DNA of 64,000 bases from Streptomyces specialis (GTDB taxonomy: Bacteria > Actinomycetota > Actinomycetes > Streptomycetales > Streptomycetaceae), in assembly GCF_001493375.1 (NCBI RefSeq), contig NZ_LN929895.1, positions 454,126 through 518,125 of the forward strand, written 5' to 3'. A program made the translations under genes and the position numbers. How positions within the stretch are numbered: the stretch's first letter is position 1; each line of letters begins with the position of its first letter. Below the pieces are notes generated by a model. That model had not been told where the DNA came from. It did not search any database and worked only from the letters and a program-made list of their open reading frames with translations. Below are positions 28,479 to 36,941 of the stretch, in pieces.

Positions 28479-29717
28479 ATGAGCGAGTCCCCTAAATTCG
28501 GCGCAGAGTTACGCCGCCTGCGCCTTGAGGCAGGTTTCACCCTCAGTGATTTCGCACGGGCCGTGACATACACCAAGGGGCATCTCAGCAGGGTCGAGCG
28601 CGGAATGAAGCCTGTCTCCCCCGATCTGGCCGGGCGGTGTGACGCATTACTCGGTGCGGGAGGGAAACTGCGGCGATTAGCCGAACGGGAATCGTCGCGA
28701 CGTGTCTCCCGACCCGTCAACGACCCATCGCTGGTGAAGCGCCGAAGGGTGCTCACGGCGGGCTCGGGCTCGTTGATCGGGGTCCACCTGGCCACGGGCC
28801 AGAACGTCTCATGGCTGGGGGCGAAGTCCCTCACCTCCCCGTTCCTGTCCCAGCTCGACCACATGCGACAACTCGGTCAGAACGCCGATCCGGCAGCCCT
28901 CGTGCCCCTGCTGGAGGCCCAGACGCGCATCGTGCTCGAGTTCGCCGCCAGGAGCGGTTCGAGGGATCGGACCGCACTGCTGGTGATCGCCGCCCGCTTC
29001 GCCGAGTACACCGGCTGGATGGCTCAGGAAGCGGGTGGCAACGACGCAGCCCTCGCCTGGACGGCGGAGGCGGTCGAACTGGCACAGGCTGGAGGAGATC
29101 ACCATCTCGCCTCCTACGCCCTCGTGCGCCGCGCGCTGATCACTCTCTACGACTCCGACGCGGAACACACCATCGCTCTCGCCGGCCAGGCCCAGGACGG
29201 CGGGTTGCCGCCCAGGATTCGGGGTCTCGCCGCGCAGCGCGAAGCGCAGGGACATGCTCTGGCGGGTGACGAGCGCGCCTGCCTCAGCAGCATGGAGCGC
29301 GCGCGTGAACTGCTCGCGTCCGCCGAGGAGGAGGCCGATGGGGCGCCGACGATCGGCATGACACACGTGCCGGACCCGGCGGCGATGGTGACCGGCTGGT
29401 GCCTGTACGACCTGGGGCGTCCCCGGGAGGCCGCCGGAATTCTTGACCGAGAGTGCATGCGCATCGCTCCCCGGGCGCTTCGTACCCGTATCAGGTACGG
29501 CATGCGGAGATCACTGGCCCATGCCGCCGCGGGAGAGATCGAACACTCCTGCGAGATCGCCAAGGAATTGCTCGGGTTCGCGGCGACCGTGCCTTCCGTC
29601 ACCGTGAATGCCGACATCCGGCGGCTTGCCCGTGAATTGTCGCGGTTCCGGACGAACCGGGCGGTGTGCAGCCTGCAGCCGGCGCTGGCTGAGGCGCTTC
29701 AGTACCCCCCGGGCTGA
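28479..29717 (+). CDS. XRE-family regulator with helical sensor domain
   Basis: A 412-residue protein. Residues about 8–60 form a Cro/C1-type helix-turn-helix (FGAELRRLRLEAGFTLSDFA, then KGHLSRVERGMKPVSPDL). The remainder is Ala/Leu-rich and helical with TPR-like spacing, as in actinobacterial regulators that sense peptides or cell state. The ATG has CGGAGGA about ten bases upstream; an earlier ATG is followed at once by a stop. It lies about 85 bp before the TIR operon on the same strand and is the likely controller of that operon. Confidence 0.85.
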   Translation: MSESPKFGAELRRLRLEAGFTLSDFARAVTYTKGHLSRVERGMKPVSPDLAGRCDALLGAGGKLRRLAERESSRRVSRPVNDPSLVKRRRVLTAGSGSLIGVHLATGQNVSWLGAKSLTSPFLSQLDHMRQLGQNADPAALVPLLEAQTRIVLEFAARSGSRDRTALLVIAARFAEYTGWMAQEAGGNDAALAWTAEAVELAQAGGDHHLASYALVRRALITLYDSDAEHTIALAGQAQDGGLPPRIRGLAAQREAQGHALAGDERACLSSMERARELLASAEEEADGAPTIGMTHVPDPAAMVTGWCLYDLGRPREAAGILDRECMRIAPRALRTRIRYGMRRSLAHAAAGEIEHSCEIAKELLGFAATVPSVTVNADIRRLARELSRFRTNRAVCSLQPALAEALQYPPG

Positions 29718-29803
29718 CATCCCGCGGTCGCGTTTCCCGGTCACGAGACCCGCGCGTGCGGCGTCTTGCCCTCTATTCCACACTTCCGGAAAGGGAGTTT
29801 GCT

Positions 29804-30571
29804 ATGCCTGAAATATTCGTGAATTACCGCACCGGGGACGAGGAGGGCGTGGCTACCCTGATAGAGCGTGAACTCTCCCGCCGCTTCGGGGACGAGCGCG
29901 TGTTTCGTGCCAGCAAATCGATCGCGCCGGGTCATCGCTTCCCGCGTGAACTGCTCAACGCCGTCCGCCGCAGCGATGTGCTGCTCGTGGTCATCGGGCC
30001 ACGCTGGACCGAAGCGCGGAACCAGGAGGGCCGCCGGGCGCTCGACGACCCCGAGGACTGGACGCGTCGCGAGATCCTGGAGGCTTTCGAGAGCGGCGCC
30101 CTGGTCGTTCCCGTACTGGTCGGCAAGGCCACCCGCCTGGACCGCGACGCACTCCCCCCGCCCCTTCTGGAGCTGGCGGACTACCAGTACCGGCGGCTGG
30201 ACACCCGCAACGCCGAAGCCGATCTCACCCGGCTCGCGAACGATCTGGCCGACCTGCTGCCGCAGTTGGCGGCTGTCGATACCGACCGCCGACGCGAGCG
30301 GAATCAGGAGACGACAGACCGCGCGGGCAACGACACGGCGGCCGGCCGGAGTATCCGGACGCAGACGCATGACACCAGGTACAAGCAACGTGGCGGCATC
30401 GGCACGCTCAACGGAGACCTTTCCGGCACCTTCGTCAACGAATCGCAAGGACCGATCCACACCGGCCAGGGACACCAGTACTACAGCGCGCACGTTCCCA
30501 GTGACAACGTGAACGGCGACCACACCGAGATGCTCGGCCGGAAGCGGCGACGCCCGGACGACGACCGATGA
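29804..30571 (+). CDS. TIR-domain protein with C-terminal GPIHTGxGxQ motif
   Basis: A 255-residue protein. Residues 1–155 form a TIR domain: EIFVNYRTGDEEG at the start, SDVLLVVIGPRW, then DWTRREILEAFESGALVVPVLV. Glu90 in RREIL is at the position of the catalytic Glu of bacterial TIR NADases, so NAD+ cleavage is plausible. A polar linker leads to a Gly-rich tail with GPIHTGQGHQ at residues 216–225, also found in the next protein. The start has AAGGGAG upstream. The stop overlaps the next ATG (ATGA). It is likely the effector or signalling enzyme of this operon. Confidence 0.85.
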   Translation: MPEIFVNYRTGDEEGVATLIERELSRRFGDERVFRASKSIAPGHRFPRELLNAVRRSDVLLVVIGPRWTEARNQEGRRALDDPEDWTRREILEAFESGALVVPVLVGKATRLDRDALPPPLLELADYQYRRLDTRNAEADLTRLANDLADLLPQLAAVDTDRRRERNQETTDRAGNDTAAGRSIRTQTHDTRYKQRGGIGTLNGDLSGTFVNESQGPIHTGQGHQYYSAHVPSDNVNGDHTEMLGRKRRRPDDDR

Positions 30572-32535
30572 GCGGTGGGGACGGTACGTGGATCCAGGCA
30601 CCTCGCGGGCCGATTCACAGCGGCCACGGATCGCAGAACATCTACATGCTCGCTTCCGCTGATCGGCTGGTGAGAACCGGCGCTGATCCTCAGCAAGTTG
30701 TCCGGAACCGCAGGATCCAGCTCAGCAGGCGGTTCATCCCTCCCCGCGACTACGTCCGGGCCAGTGAGCGGCTGGCCGACCCCGGTTCGGTGGTGCTCCT
30801 GGACGGACCGCGCGGCGGCGGACGACGGACTGCGGCGATCATGCTGCTGCACCGACTCGGCGAGTCCGACGGAAGGTTCGAGGAGCTCTCGGGGGAGCGG
30901 GAGGAGGGCAGCCTCGACGCTGCCCCGGGAGACCGTTTCTTTGTCGATCTGTCCAACACGGCTGAGGACAAGTACTTCGACGCCCAGCGGACCGTTACCG
31001 CCTACCGCACGGCGATCGAGACCTGCGACGCCCGCATGGTGGTCGTCGTCCCGGCAGGCTTGGACTACCTCCTGGATCCGGAACTCGCCACGCTCGTCGT
31101 CCGGCTCGGCAGGCCACGCGGTATGTCCGTGTTCCGCCAGCACCTGCGGGTGGACGGTATAAGCCCCGAGCCGGAGCAGTTGACCGCGCCCGAACTGACC
31201 GAGCTGCTGGAGCGGTCCCCGATGCGCGAGCTGGCCCGCTTGGCCGACATGGTCCGACGCGCCCGGGACAGCGGGCAGTACGGCGACGACTTCACCTCCT
31301 GGTACGCCGAGGCGATCGCCGCGGTCACCAACTGGACGGATCGCGTGGCCAGTCAGGTGAAACAGCATCGTGCCGCGCACCAACGAGCGCTGTTGCTCAC
31401 TGCCGCCATGTTCAACGGGGCGTCGGCCGATGCCGTTTTCCACGGCTCACGCACTCTGCTGGAGACCCTCGATCACGGTGAGGACGAGACCCCGCGGCTC
31501 GCGCAGGCGGACCTGGGCGAGCAGTTGACCGCCCTGGACATCCGTCGTGATCGGGAGGGCCGGATCGGCTTCGATCACCTTGCCTACGACTCGGCCGTCC
31601 GGACGCACTTCTGGGTCAACTTCCCCGACCTCCGGGCAGGGCTTCGTACCTGGGTGCAACGCTCGGCGGAGCTGCCCTCCCTCACCGCCGACGACCGGAA
31701 AGAGCTGGTCGCCCGCTTCGCCGAGCAGTCTCTCGGTGTCGGCTGCCCCGAGCACCTCTGGACCCTCGCCGAGGCATGGACGCAGCCCACTGCCTCCAAG
31801 ACCTTGCACCCCGAAGCGGCGGCCGTGCTCGAACACGGACTCAACCACGAACGTTACGCGGCGAAATTCCGCTCACAGATTTATCAATGGGTGACCTCCT
31901 CGCGTCTGTCGGCGGACCTCGTCCGCGTTCTGACCGGAGTCTGTCAACAGGTGATGGCCGCGACCCATCCGGACCAGGCCATGGTCAGACTGCACCATCT
32001 CGCTGTCCGCGGAGGAGGCGAGGAGCATCAAGTGGCTCGCGCGGCACTGATCGAACTCGCTGCGAGAAGCCGACGCCTGTACAGGCGGCTGGTCGAACGG
32101 TTGCAGTCCCGCTTGCACGCACAGCGGGAACACAACCTGGCGCTGCTCACCGAACTCGCGGAGCCCGCGAGTCTGCCGAGGGACATTCCGTGGCCCGAAC
32201 TCTCCGCCGCCTGGCACACGGTTCTGGCCGAACGACCGATGGCCGACTGGGCACCAGCGGTCCACCGCTGGCTCTCGGCGGTCCACGAGAACGAACGATG
32301 GGCCCCGGTGTTGCGCGTTCTGATGGCGGCCACCTCGAACCGCAGAGATCTGCTCGACCGGCTCTACGTGGTCACGTGCGATTGGGCCCTCACCGAATCC
32401 CAGGTTGTTCCGTACGACCGCGCAGCCAGGGAAGCGACCGCTGCCCGGCTATGGCAGATGATCGACCTCGCGCAGGGCGCCGACGTCGTGGACGACGACG
32501 CCCCTGGCGCATCGGACTCAGGAGAGAACCGTTGA
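30568..32535 (+). CDS. Large P-loop-like protein with altered Walker A
   Basis: A 655-residue protein. It starts with a short tail holding GPIHSGHGSQ (residues 14–23), shared with the TIR protein. VVLLDGPRGGGRRTAAIMLL near residues 75–94 looks like a Walker A loop in which the usual Lys is Arg. VVVVPAGLDYLL could be the next strand, and a long helical C-terminal region of about 450 residues follows. This layout resembles STAND-type sensors, but ATP hydrolysis is doubtful without the Lys. It overlaps the TIR gene by 4 bp and the membrane protein by 4 bp. A sensor or switch for the TIR effector is inferred. Confidence 0.72.
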   Translation: MSGGDGTWIQAPRGPIHSGHGSQNIYMLASADRLVRTGADPQQVVRNRRIQLSRRFIPPRDYVRASERLADPGSVVLLDGPRGGGRRTAAIMLLHRLGESDGRFEELSGEREEGSLDAAPGDRFFVDLSNTAEDKYFDAQRTVTAYRTAIETCDARMVVVVPAGLDYLLDPELATLVVRLGRPRGMSVFRQHLRVDGISPEPEQLTAPELTELLERSPMRELARLADMVRRARDSGQYGDDFTSWYAEAIAAVTNWTDRVASQVKQHRAAHQRALLLTAAMFNGASADAVFHGSRTLLETLDHGEDETPRLAQADLGEQLTALDIRRDREGRIGFDHLAYDSAVRTHFWVNFPDLRAGLRTWVQRSAELPSLTADDRKELVARFAEQSLGVGCPEHLWTLAEAWTQPTASKTLHPEAAAVLEHGLNHERYAAKFRSQIYQWVTSSRLSADLVRVLTGVCQQVMAATHPDQAMVRLHHLAVRGGGEEHQVARAALIELAARSRRLYRRLVERLQSRLHAQREHNLALLTELAEPASLPRDIPWPELSAAWHTVLAERPMADWAPAVHRWLSAVHENERWAPVLRVLMAATSNRRDLLDRLYVVTCDWALTESQVVPYDRAAREATAARLWQMIDLAQGADVVDDDAPGASDSGENR

Positions 32536-33875
32536 TTTCCAGGAACAAAGCTCACGTGGTCCTTCTTGTCTGCGGTCTGACTCCGATCGTCCTGGGAGGT
32601 GTACTGGGCTGGCCCGTACTGCTGTGGGTGCTCGTATCGCTCACCGTCATCTCCGGCATCGGCCTGATCCTGATGTGGATGGACGGCTCCGGCGGTGCCG
32701 CCCGGGCCGGACAGCGGTCCGCCGACGAGCCCTACGTCGTGCCCGACTCACCGGCCGAGCCTCCGTACCGGGAACTGCCCGTGCACAACGTGACGCTGCC
32801 GAGTTCCCTCCCCGACTATGACTTCGTGTTCTCCGCGTCGGTGTGGTGGCGACCTGCCCCGGACAACGCTGATGCCTCGTACCCGAATCTGGCGGGTCTG
32901 GCGGCTGCCGCCATCCTCGACCGGGCACAGGGCATCACCCGGCAAGAGCACCCCAGCCGCTGGGAGTTCTCCCGCTACCTGCTCGACGGAGCACTGAGCG
33001 TGCCACTGCCGGACGGCTTGGGCCTGGTGACCGCGTTGGCCTCCAACGTCAGGCTCACCCTTGCCCCCGCTGATCAGGAGCGGCTCCAGGAATACGCGAG
33101 TCTCCGCAAGGAGGAGGAAGCTTGGGAACGCCAGTGTCAACTTGAGCGGAACAAGCGGGCGTACCTCGGTGACGAGGTGCTCAAGAGCACCGGTAGCGCC
33201 GTGGTGTGGTGGATGTCGAGGCACGATGACGAGATCCAGAAGGCAGTTGAGCTGATCGGCCCGCTGGCTCAGATCACAGCCGCCGCGAACGACACGGAAG
33301 TGCCCGAGATGTTCCGGCACTTGGTCGTTCAGCATGCTGGACCGGGGACGGCCGGACCGTTCGGCGACTTCGACCGTTCGGGAGCGAACGGAGAGCCATG
33401 GTTCTCCGCGGGGTCCGACCCCGGACAGGCGGAGCCGGACGACACCCTGTTCGAGCACATCTCCGGTCTGATGGACGACCTCGGGTTCGCCCATGGCTCC
33501 GACGAGCGCAGGGTTTTCATGCACCGCATGGCTCGATCGGCGGAAGCCGCCGGCCGCCGTGCCGCCGCCGAGCGGATCCGGCAGGACCTCAAGGCCGACC
33601 GTTCGGGTGCCGACGGACCACCCCCACCGGCGGACGAGACCTCCACCGTTCCTCCCGAGTCCACCACCGATCCCTCGATGGGGAAGCACACCCCTTACTG
33701 GGCCCAAACCCAGGCTCAGGGCCCGGACTTCGATCTCGCGGACGACCCCGCGCGCGGCGAGAACGACACCATCTACTTCCGTCCCAGCGCCCCGACCGGC
33801 GACCGCCCACCCGCGACGGACGAACCCGACTCGACCACCAGCGACACCGGCCCCGACTGGGCCGACGAGCCCTGA
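32532..33875 (+). CDS. Membrane-anchored coiled-coil protein (SPFH-like layout)
   Basis: A 447-residue protein. Two hydrophobic helices near the N-terminus (HVVLLVCGLTPIVLGGVL and LLWVLVSLTVISGIGLILM) precede a beta-type region (YDFVFSASVWWRP). A charged helical stretch (RLQEYASLRKEEEAWERQ) and a disordered acidic tail follow. The order membrane anchor, beta domain, coiled coil is like SPFH/Band 7 proteins, but I cannot confirm homology. The TTG start overlaps the previous stop and has AGGAGA seven bases before it. It probably fixes the TIR system at the membrane. Confidence 0.65.
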   Translation: MISRNKAHVVLLVCGLTPIVLGGVLGWPVLLWVLVSLTVISGIGLILMWMDGSGGAARAGQRSADEPYVVPDSPAEPPYRELPVHNVTLPSSLPDYDFVFSASVWWRPAPDNADASYPNLAGLAAAAILDRAQGITRQEHPSRWEFSRYLLDGALSVPLPDGLGLVTALASNVRLTLAPADQERLQEYASLRKEEEAWERQCQLERNKRAYLGDEVLKSTGSAVVWWMSRHDDEIQKAVELIGPLAQITAAANDTEVPEMFRHLVVQHAGPGTAGPFGDFDRSGANGEPWFSAGSDPGQAEPDDTLFEHISGLMDDLGFAHGSDERRVFMHRMARSAEAAGRRAAAERIRQDLKADRSGADGPPPPADETSTVPPESTTDPSMGKHTPYWAQTQAQGPDFDLADDPARGENDTIYFRPSAPTGDRPPATDEPDSTTSDTGPDWADEP

Positions 33876-33921
33876 CCTCTTGCGGTCTCGGGGAATCGAA
33901 ACTCAACCGGAGGAAGAAGAC

Positions 33922-34593
33922 TTGCTTCACTGGTCCAGCGCCCTCGACTCCGTCGAGGCGAGCATCGAGGCATCGCAGCCACTCTCCCGGCATCTCCTCG
34001 CCGTGACCTCGCACGAGGACAGGCTCCTGCTGAGTCCTGCGGAGGCCCGGGGGGCTCTCTACAGTCGGCCGGTGGACGAGACGCTTGCCGGTGCCATCTG
34101 GCACGAACTGGTCCGCAGGGCCCACGAGGAGAGTGCCTCTGACGAACGCTGGCGGCTCATCGCCGTCTGGATGGCGATTCCCGCGCTCCGGCGCACCGGT
34201 TACCGGGTGAGCCGGCGGCTCGGCGCGGAACGAGCGGACGTCGAGGCCGCGATGCTGCTGGCCTTCCTCGAACAACTGCGGGTCATCGACCAGGACATCT
34301 CCCAGCCCGGGCTGACCCTGCTGCGCGCGGCCGGCCTGGCGGGCTGGAAGGTCGGCCGGAGCGCCGTGGGAACATCGCCGGTCGAGGACATGGAGGGCGT
34401 CGTCAGCCGTCTTGTACGGGACGGCCGCGCCTGGCAGTTCGAGGTGCCCACCGGTGACGAGCGCGATCTCACCGCGCCGTTGCGCGTCGTCGTGTCCCAG
34501 AACGGGATCGCATCCGCGTGCGCCGCGTCGATCGCGCGGTGGCTGCCGCAGGAGCGGCGACCGCGGCGCGCGCAGCCCGTGGAAGGACGATGA
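33922..34593 (+). CDS. Unknown helical protein of the TIR operon
   Basis: A 223-residue protein, mostly helical, with RWRLIAVWMAIPALRRTGYR and ERADVEAAMLLAFLEQLRVI. The middle vaguely recalls sigma-factor region 2 helices, but I do not assign it. The TTG start was chosen because GGAGGA stands seven bases upstream; an in-frame TTG 14 codons earlier lacks a ribosome site. The stop overlaps the ATG of the small HTH gene. No membrane segment or signal peptide is seen. Confidence 0.6.
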   Translation: MLHWSSALDSVEASIEASQPLSRHLLAVTSHEDRLLLSPAEARGALYSRPVDETLAGAIWHELVRRAHEESASDERWRLIAVWMAIPALRRTGYRVSRRLGAERADVEAAMLLAFLEQLRVIDQDISQPGLTLLRAAGLAGWKVGRSAVGTSPVEDMEGVVSRLVRDGRAWQFEVPTGDERDLTAPLRVVVSQNGIASACAASIARWLPQERRPRRAQPVEGR

Positions 34594-34868
34594 TGAAGCG
34601 ACGGGTCGATCCGCCTCTCACCTTCGGAGAGCTCTACGAGCTTCCGGTGATCCTGGACCTCCGCACAGCGGCACGGGCGTTCGGCGTGGCCCGCGCCACG
34701 GCATACCGGCATGTGCGGCTCGGGATCTTCCCGTGCGAGGTGCTCCGCGTAGGACATCAGTACCGTGTCCCGACCACCGCGGTGATGCGGGCTCTCGGCA
34801 TCAGCGAGGGACCGGTCTACTCGGTCACCACGGACCCCGAGAACACTCCGGTCACAGCGGGTGATTGA
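34590..34868 (+). CDS. Small excisionase-like helix-turn-helix protein
   Basis: A 92-residue protein with a winged HTH: VILDLRTAARAFGVARATAY followed by RHVRLGIFP and VLRVGHQYRVPT. This is the layout of excisionase/AlpA-type DNA-binding proteins. It overlaps the preceding gene (ATGA) and closes the TIR operon. It could be a second regulator of the operon or a recombination directionality factor left from a mobile element, although no integrase is next to it. Confidence 0.7.
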   Translation: MMKRRVDPPLTFGELYELPVILDLRTAARAFGVARATAYRHVRLGIFPCEVLRVGHQYRVPTTAVMRALGISEGPVYSVTTDPENTPVTAGD

Positions 34869-34931
34869 CGAAGTCGATGGCCGAACCGGCCCGGAGGCGG
34901 GGATGATCGGGGGGGGGCTCATCTCGGACTG

Positions 34932-35321
34932 GTGACTGTCGTTGTGCGTGACTACGACGAAGCCCTCGCCTTCTACGTGGACGTCCTCGGCTTCCGCCTG
35001 CTGGGGGACACGCCGCTCGGCGGTGGGAAGCGGTGGGTGGTCGTGGCTCCGGCGGGGGCGCGGGAGGGGGCGGTGCTACTGGCCAAGGCCGGAACCGCCG
35101 AGCAGGAAGCTCGAGTCGGGGACCAGACCGGCGGCCGGGTCGGGTGGTTCCTGACCACCGACGCGTTCGACCGTGACTACGAGCGGATGCGGGCGGCCGG
35201 GGTCGAGTTCGAGGAGACGCCGCGCCGTGAGGCGTACGGCACGGTCGCCGTCTTCCGCGATCTGTACGGGAACCGCTGGGACTTGATCCAGCCGGACCGC
35301 CCCGCTCGGTCCGAAGCATGA
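34932..35321 (+). CDS. VOC (glyoxalase/bleomycin-resistance fold) protein
   Basis: A 129-residue VOC-superfamily protein: VVVRDYDEALAFYVDVLGF at the start, VGWFLTTDAFDRDYERM, and VAVFRDLYGNRWDLIQ at the end. VOC proteins bind a metal or a ligand; the exact role varies from glyoxalase to drug binding. The GTG used here is probably internal. An ATG 29 bases upstream has a good GGAGG site but is put out of frame by a run of nine G, likely a sequencing error. The stop overlaps the next ATG. Confidence 0.75.
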   Translation: MTVVVRDYDEALAFYVDVLGFRLLGDTPLGGGKRWVVVAPAGAREGAVLLAKAGTAEQEARVGDQTGGRVGWFLTTDAFDRDYERMRAAGVEFEETPRREAYGTVAVFRDLYGNRWDLIQPDRPARSEA

Positions 35322-36106
35322 GTTCGGTCGTGCGAGCTGAGTTGGACGGCGGCCTGGTCGACGTGGACGCCCTGCAGAGCCTGGCCCTGACCAACTACGG
35401 GCACTTCACGTCGATGCGCGTCGACGACGGCCGGGTGCGCGGCCTCTCCCTGCATCTGGAGCGGCTGGCGCGCGACTGCCGGGCGCTGTTCGGTACGGAG
35501 TTGGACGTCGAGCGCGTGCGGGTCCTCGCCCGCCGCGTGGTTCCGGGGGGCGGGACCGGCGTCGTCCGGGTGACGATCTTCGATCCCGCCCTGGATCTGG
35601 GCCACATCGGCGCGGACGCCCATCCGCGGGTGCTGGTGACCGTCCGGCCGGCGGCGGGCTCGCCGGCGGCTCCGTTGCGGGTGCGGTCCGCCGTCCATAC
35701 CCGCGACACGCCCGCGGTGAAGAGCGTCGGCCTGTTCGCCTCGCTCCGGCTCCGGCGCGAAGCCCAACGCGCGGGCTACGACGACGTGTTGTTCGTGAAC
35801 GAACAGTCCGCGATCTCCGAGGGAGCCACCTGGAACGTCGGCTTCGTCCAAGGAAGCCGCGTCGTCTGGCCGGAGGCGGAGTATCTCCCGGGCACCACCA
35901 TGGAACTCCTGCGACAGGCCCACGAGCACACCACCGCGGCGGTGCCCCTGGCCGACCTCCCGCGCTACGACGCGGCGTTCGCCACCAACGCCGCTGTCGG
36001 CGTCCGGGCCATCAGCCGGATCGACGGCGTGACGTTTCCCGGCAACCACGACACCGTCGCGGCCCTGGCCGAGCGGTACAGCCAACTACCCGGTGACCCG
36101 CTGTAG
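35318..36106 (+). CDS. Class IV PLP-dependent aminotransferase family protein
   Basis: A 262-residue protein of the branched-chain aminotransferase / aminodeoxychorismate lyase fold. It has YGHFTSMRVDDGRVRGLSLH near the start, the likely PLP lysine in PAVKSVGLFASL, and SEGATWNVGFV for cofactor binding. The C-terminal block GTTMELL is typical too. Members make or use D- or L-amino acids or 4-amino-4-deoxychorismate. It is translationally coupled to the VOC gene (ATGA). Which substrate it uses cannot be read. Confidence 0.82.
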   Translation: MSSVVRAELDGGLVDVDALQSLALTNYGHFTSMRVDDGRVRGLSLHLERLARDCRALFGTELDVERVRVLARRVVPGGGTGVVRVTIFDPALDLGHIGADAHPRVLVTVRPAAGSPAAPLRVRSAVHTRDTPAVKSVGLFASLRLRREAQRAGYDDVLFVNEQSAISEGATWNVGFVQGSRVVWPEAEYLPGTTMELLRQAHEHTTAAVPLADLPRYDAAFATNAAVGVRAISRIDGVTFPGNHDTVAALAERYSQLPGDPL

Positions 36107-36322
36107 TTGATCTTCCGGCGCCCGGTACGAAACGTCGAAGCGCCGCGTCCACTCAATCAGGTGAACCCCTCGGCCTCCCCGCCCGCGAGCCCGGCCGCCG
36201 CCGGATAGTGGGTTACCGCCGGGCTGCCACGCCTCTCCGCACCTCGGGTGGCCAACAGCCCGCCGTTCCTGAGCCGTTCCCGCGCCGATCCCAGGCGACC
36301 CCGGAAGAGAAGGTGAAGGCCC
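36107..36322. other. Non-coding gap before the EF-hand gene
   Basis: I see no gene here. There is only ordinary GC-rich sequence with no convincing hairpin or promoter boxes. Confidence 0.4.
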
Positions 36323-36856
36323 ATGCGCACAGAGGCGATCAACCGCGTCAAAGTCGTGTTCTCCCTGTTCGACGCCGACGGCAGTGGCGCCATCGAGGCC
36401 AGTGACTTCGACCTCATGGCGAGCCGGGTCACCGAGGCCGCGCCCGATGCCGACGACGTGGCGAAGAGCGCGCTGCGTGCCTCCTTCCAGCGGTACTGGA
36501 CGACGCTGGCCGCCGAGCTGGACGCCAACCACGACGGCAGGATCAGCCTGGACGAGTTCGTCGCGTGCGTGCTGTCACCCGAGCGTTTCGACGCGACGAT
36601 CGCGGAGTTCGCCGAGGCACTGGCGACGGTGGGGGACCCGGACGGGGACGGATTCGTCGAACGCCCCGACTTCGTGGCCCTGATGACCGCGATCGGATTC
36701 GAACGGGCCAACATCGACGCCCTGTTCGAGGCCTTCGGTCCGACGGACGGGGATCGCATCGCGGTGACGACCTGGGTCGAGGGCATCAAGGACTTCTACC
36801 ACCCCGAGAAGGCGGGTATCCCGGGTGACCACCTGGTCCCGTCGGCGGCGTCCTGA
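36323..36856 (+). CDS. EF-hand calcium-binding protein (calerythrin/SARC-like)
   Basis: A 177-residue cytosolic protein with three full calcium loops: DADGSGAIEASD at about 17–28, DANHDGRISLDE at 67–78 and DPDGDGFVERPD at 105–116. A fourth, weakened loop lies at about 139–150 (PTDGDRIAVTTW). This four-EF-hand layout is that of actinobacterial calerythrin-type proteins, which buffer or sense Ca2+. GAAGG precedes the ATG. It is transcribed alone on the plus strand. Confidence 0.88.
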   Translation: MRTEAINRVKVVFSLFDADGSGAIEASDFDLMASRVTEAAPDADDVAKSALRASFQRYWTTLAAELDANHDGRISLDEFVACVLSPERFDATIAEFAEALATVGDPDGDGFVERPDFVALMTAIGFERANIDALFEAFGPTDGDRIAVTTWVEGIKDFYHPEKAGIPGDHLVPSAAS

Positions 36857-36941
36857 GGATGCGCACGGGCACGGCGGCGCTCGCACCACGACCCACGACC
36901 AGTCGGCCACGTGGTCATGAACTCGACCCCGGGGAAGCGGC

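Noticed and set aside
29804..32535. A Thoeris defence system
   Set aside because: The TIR protein fits, but no SIR2- or Macro-domain ThsA partner is present; the neighbour is a different type of protein.
34590..34868. An integrase/excisionase module of a mobile element
   Set aside because: The small HTH protein resembles an excisionase, but no recombinase gene or att repeat was found near it, and it is coupled to the TIR operon.
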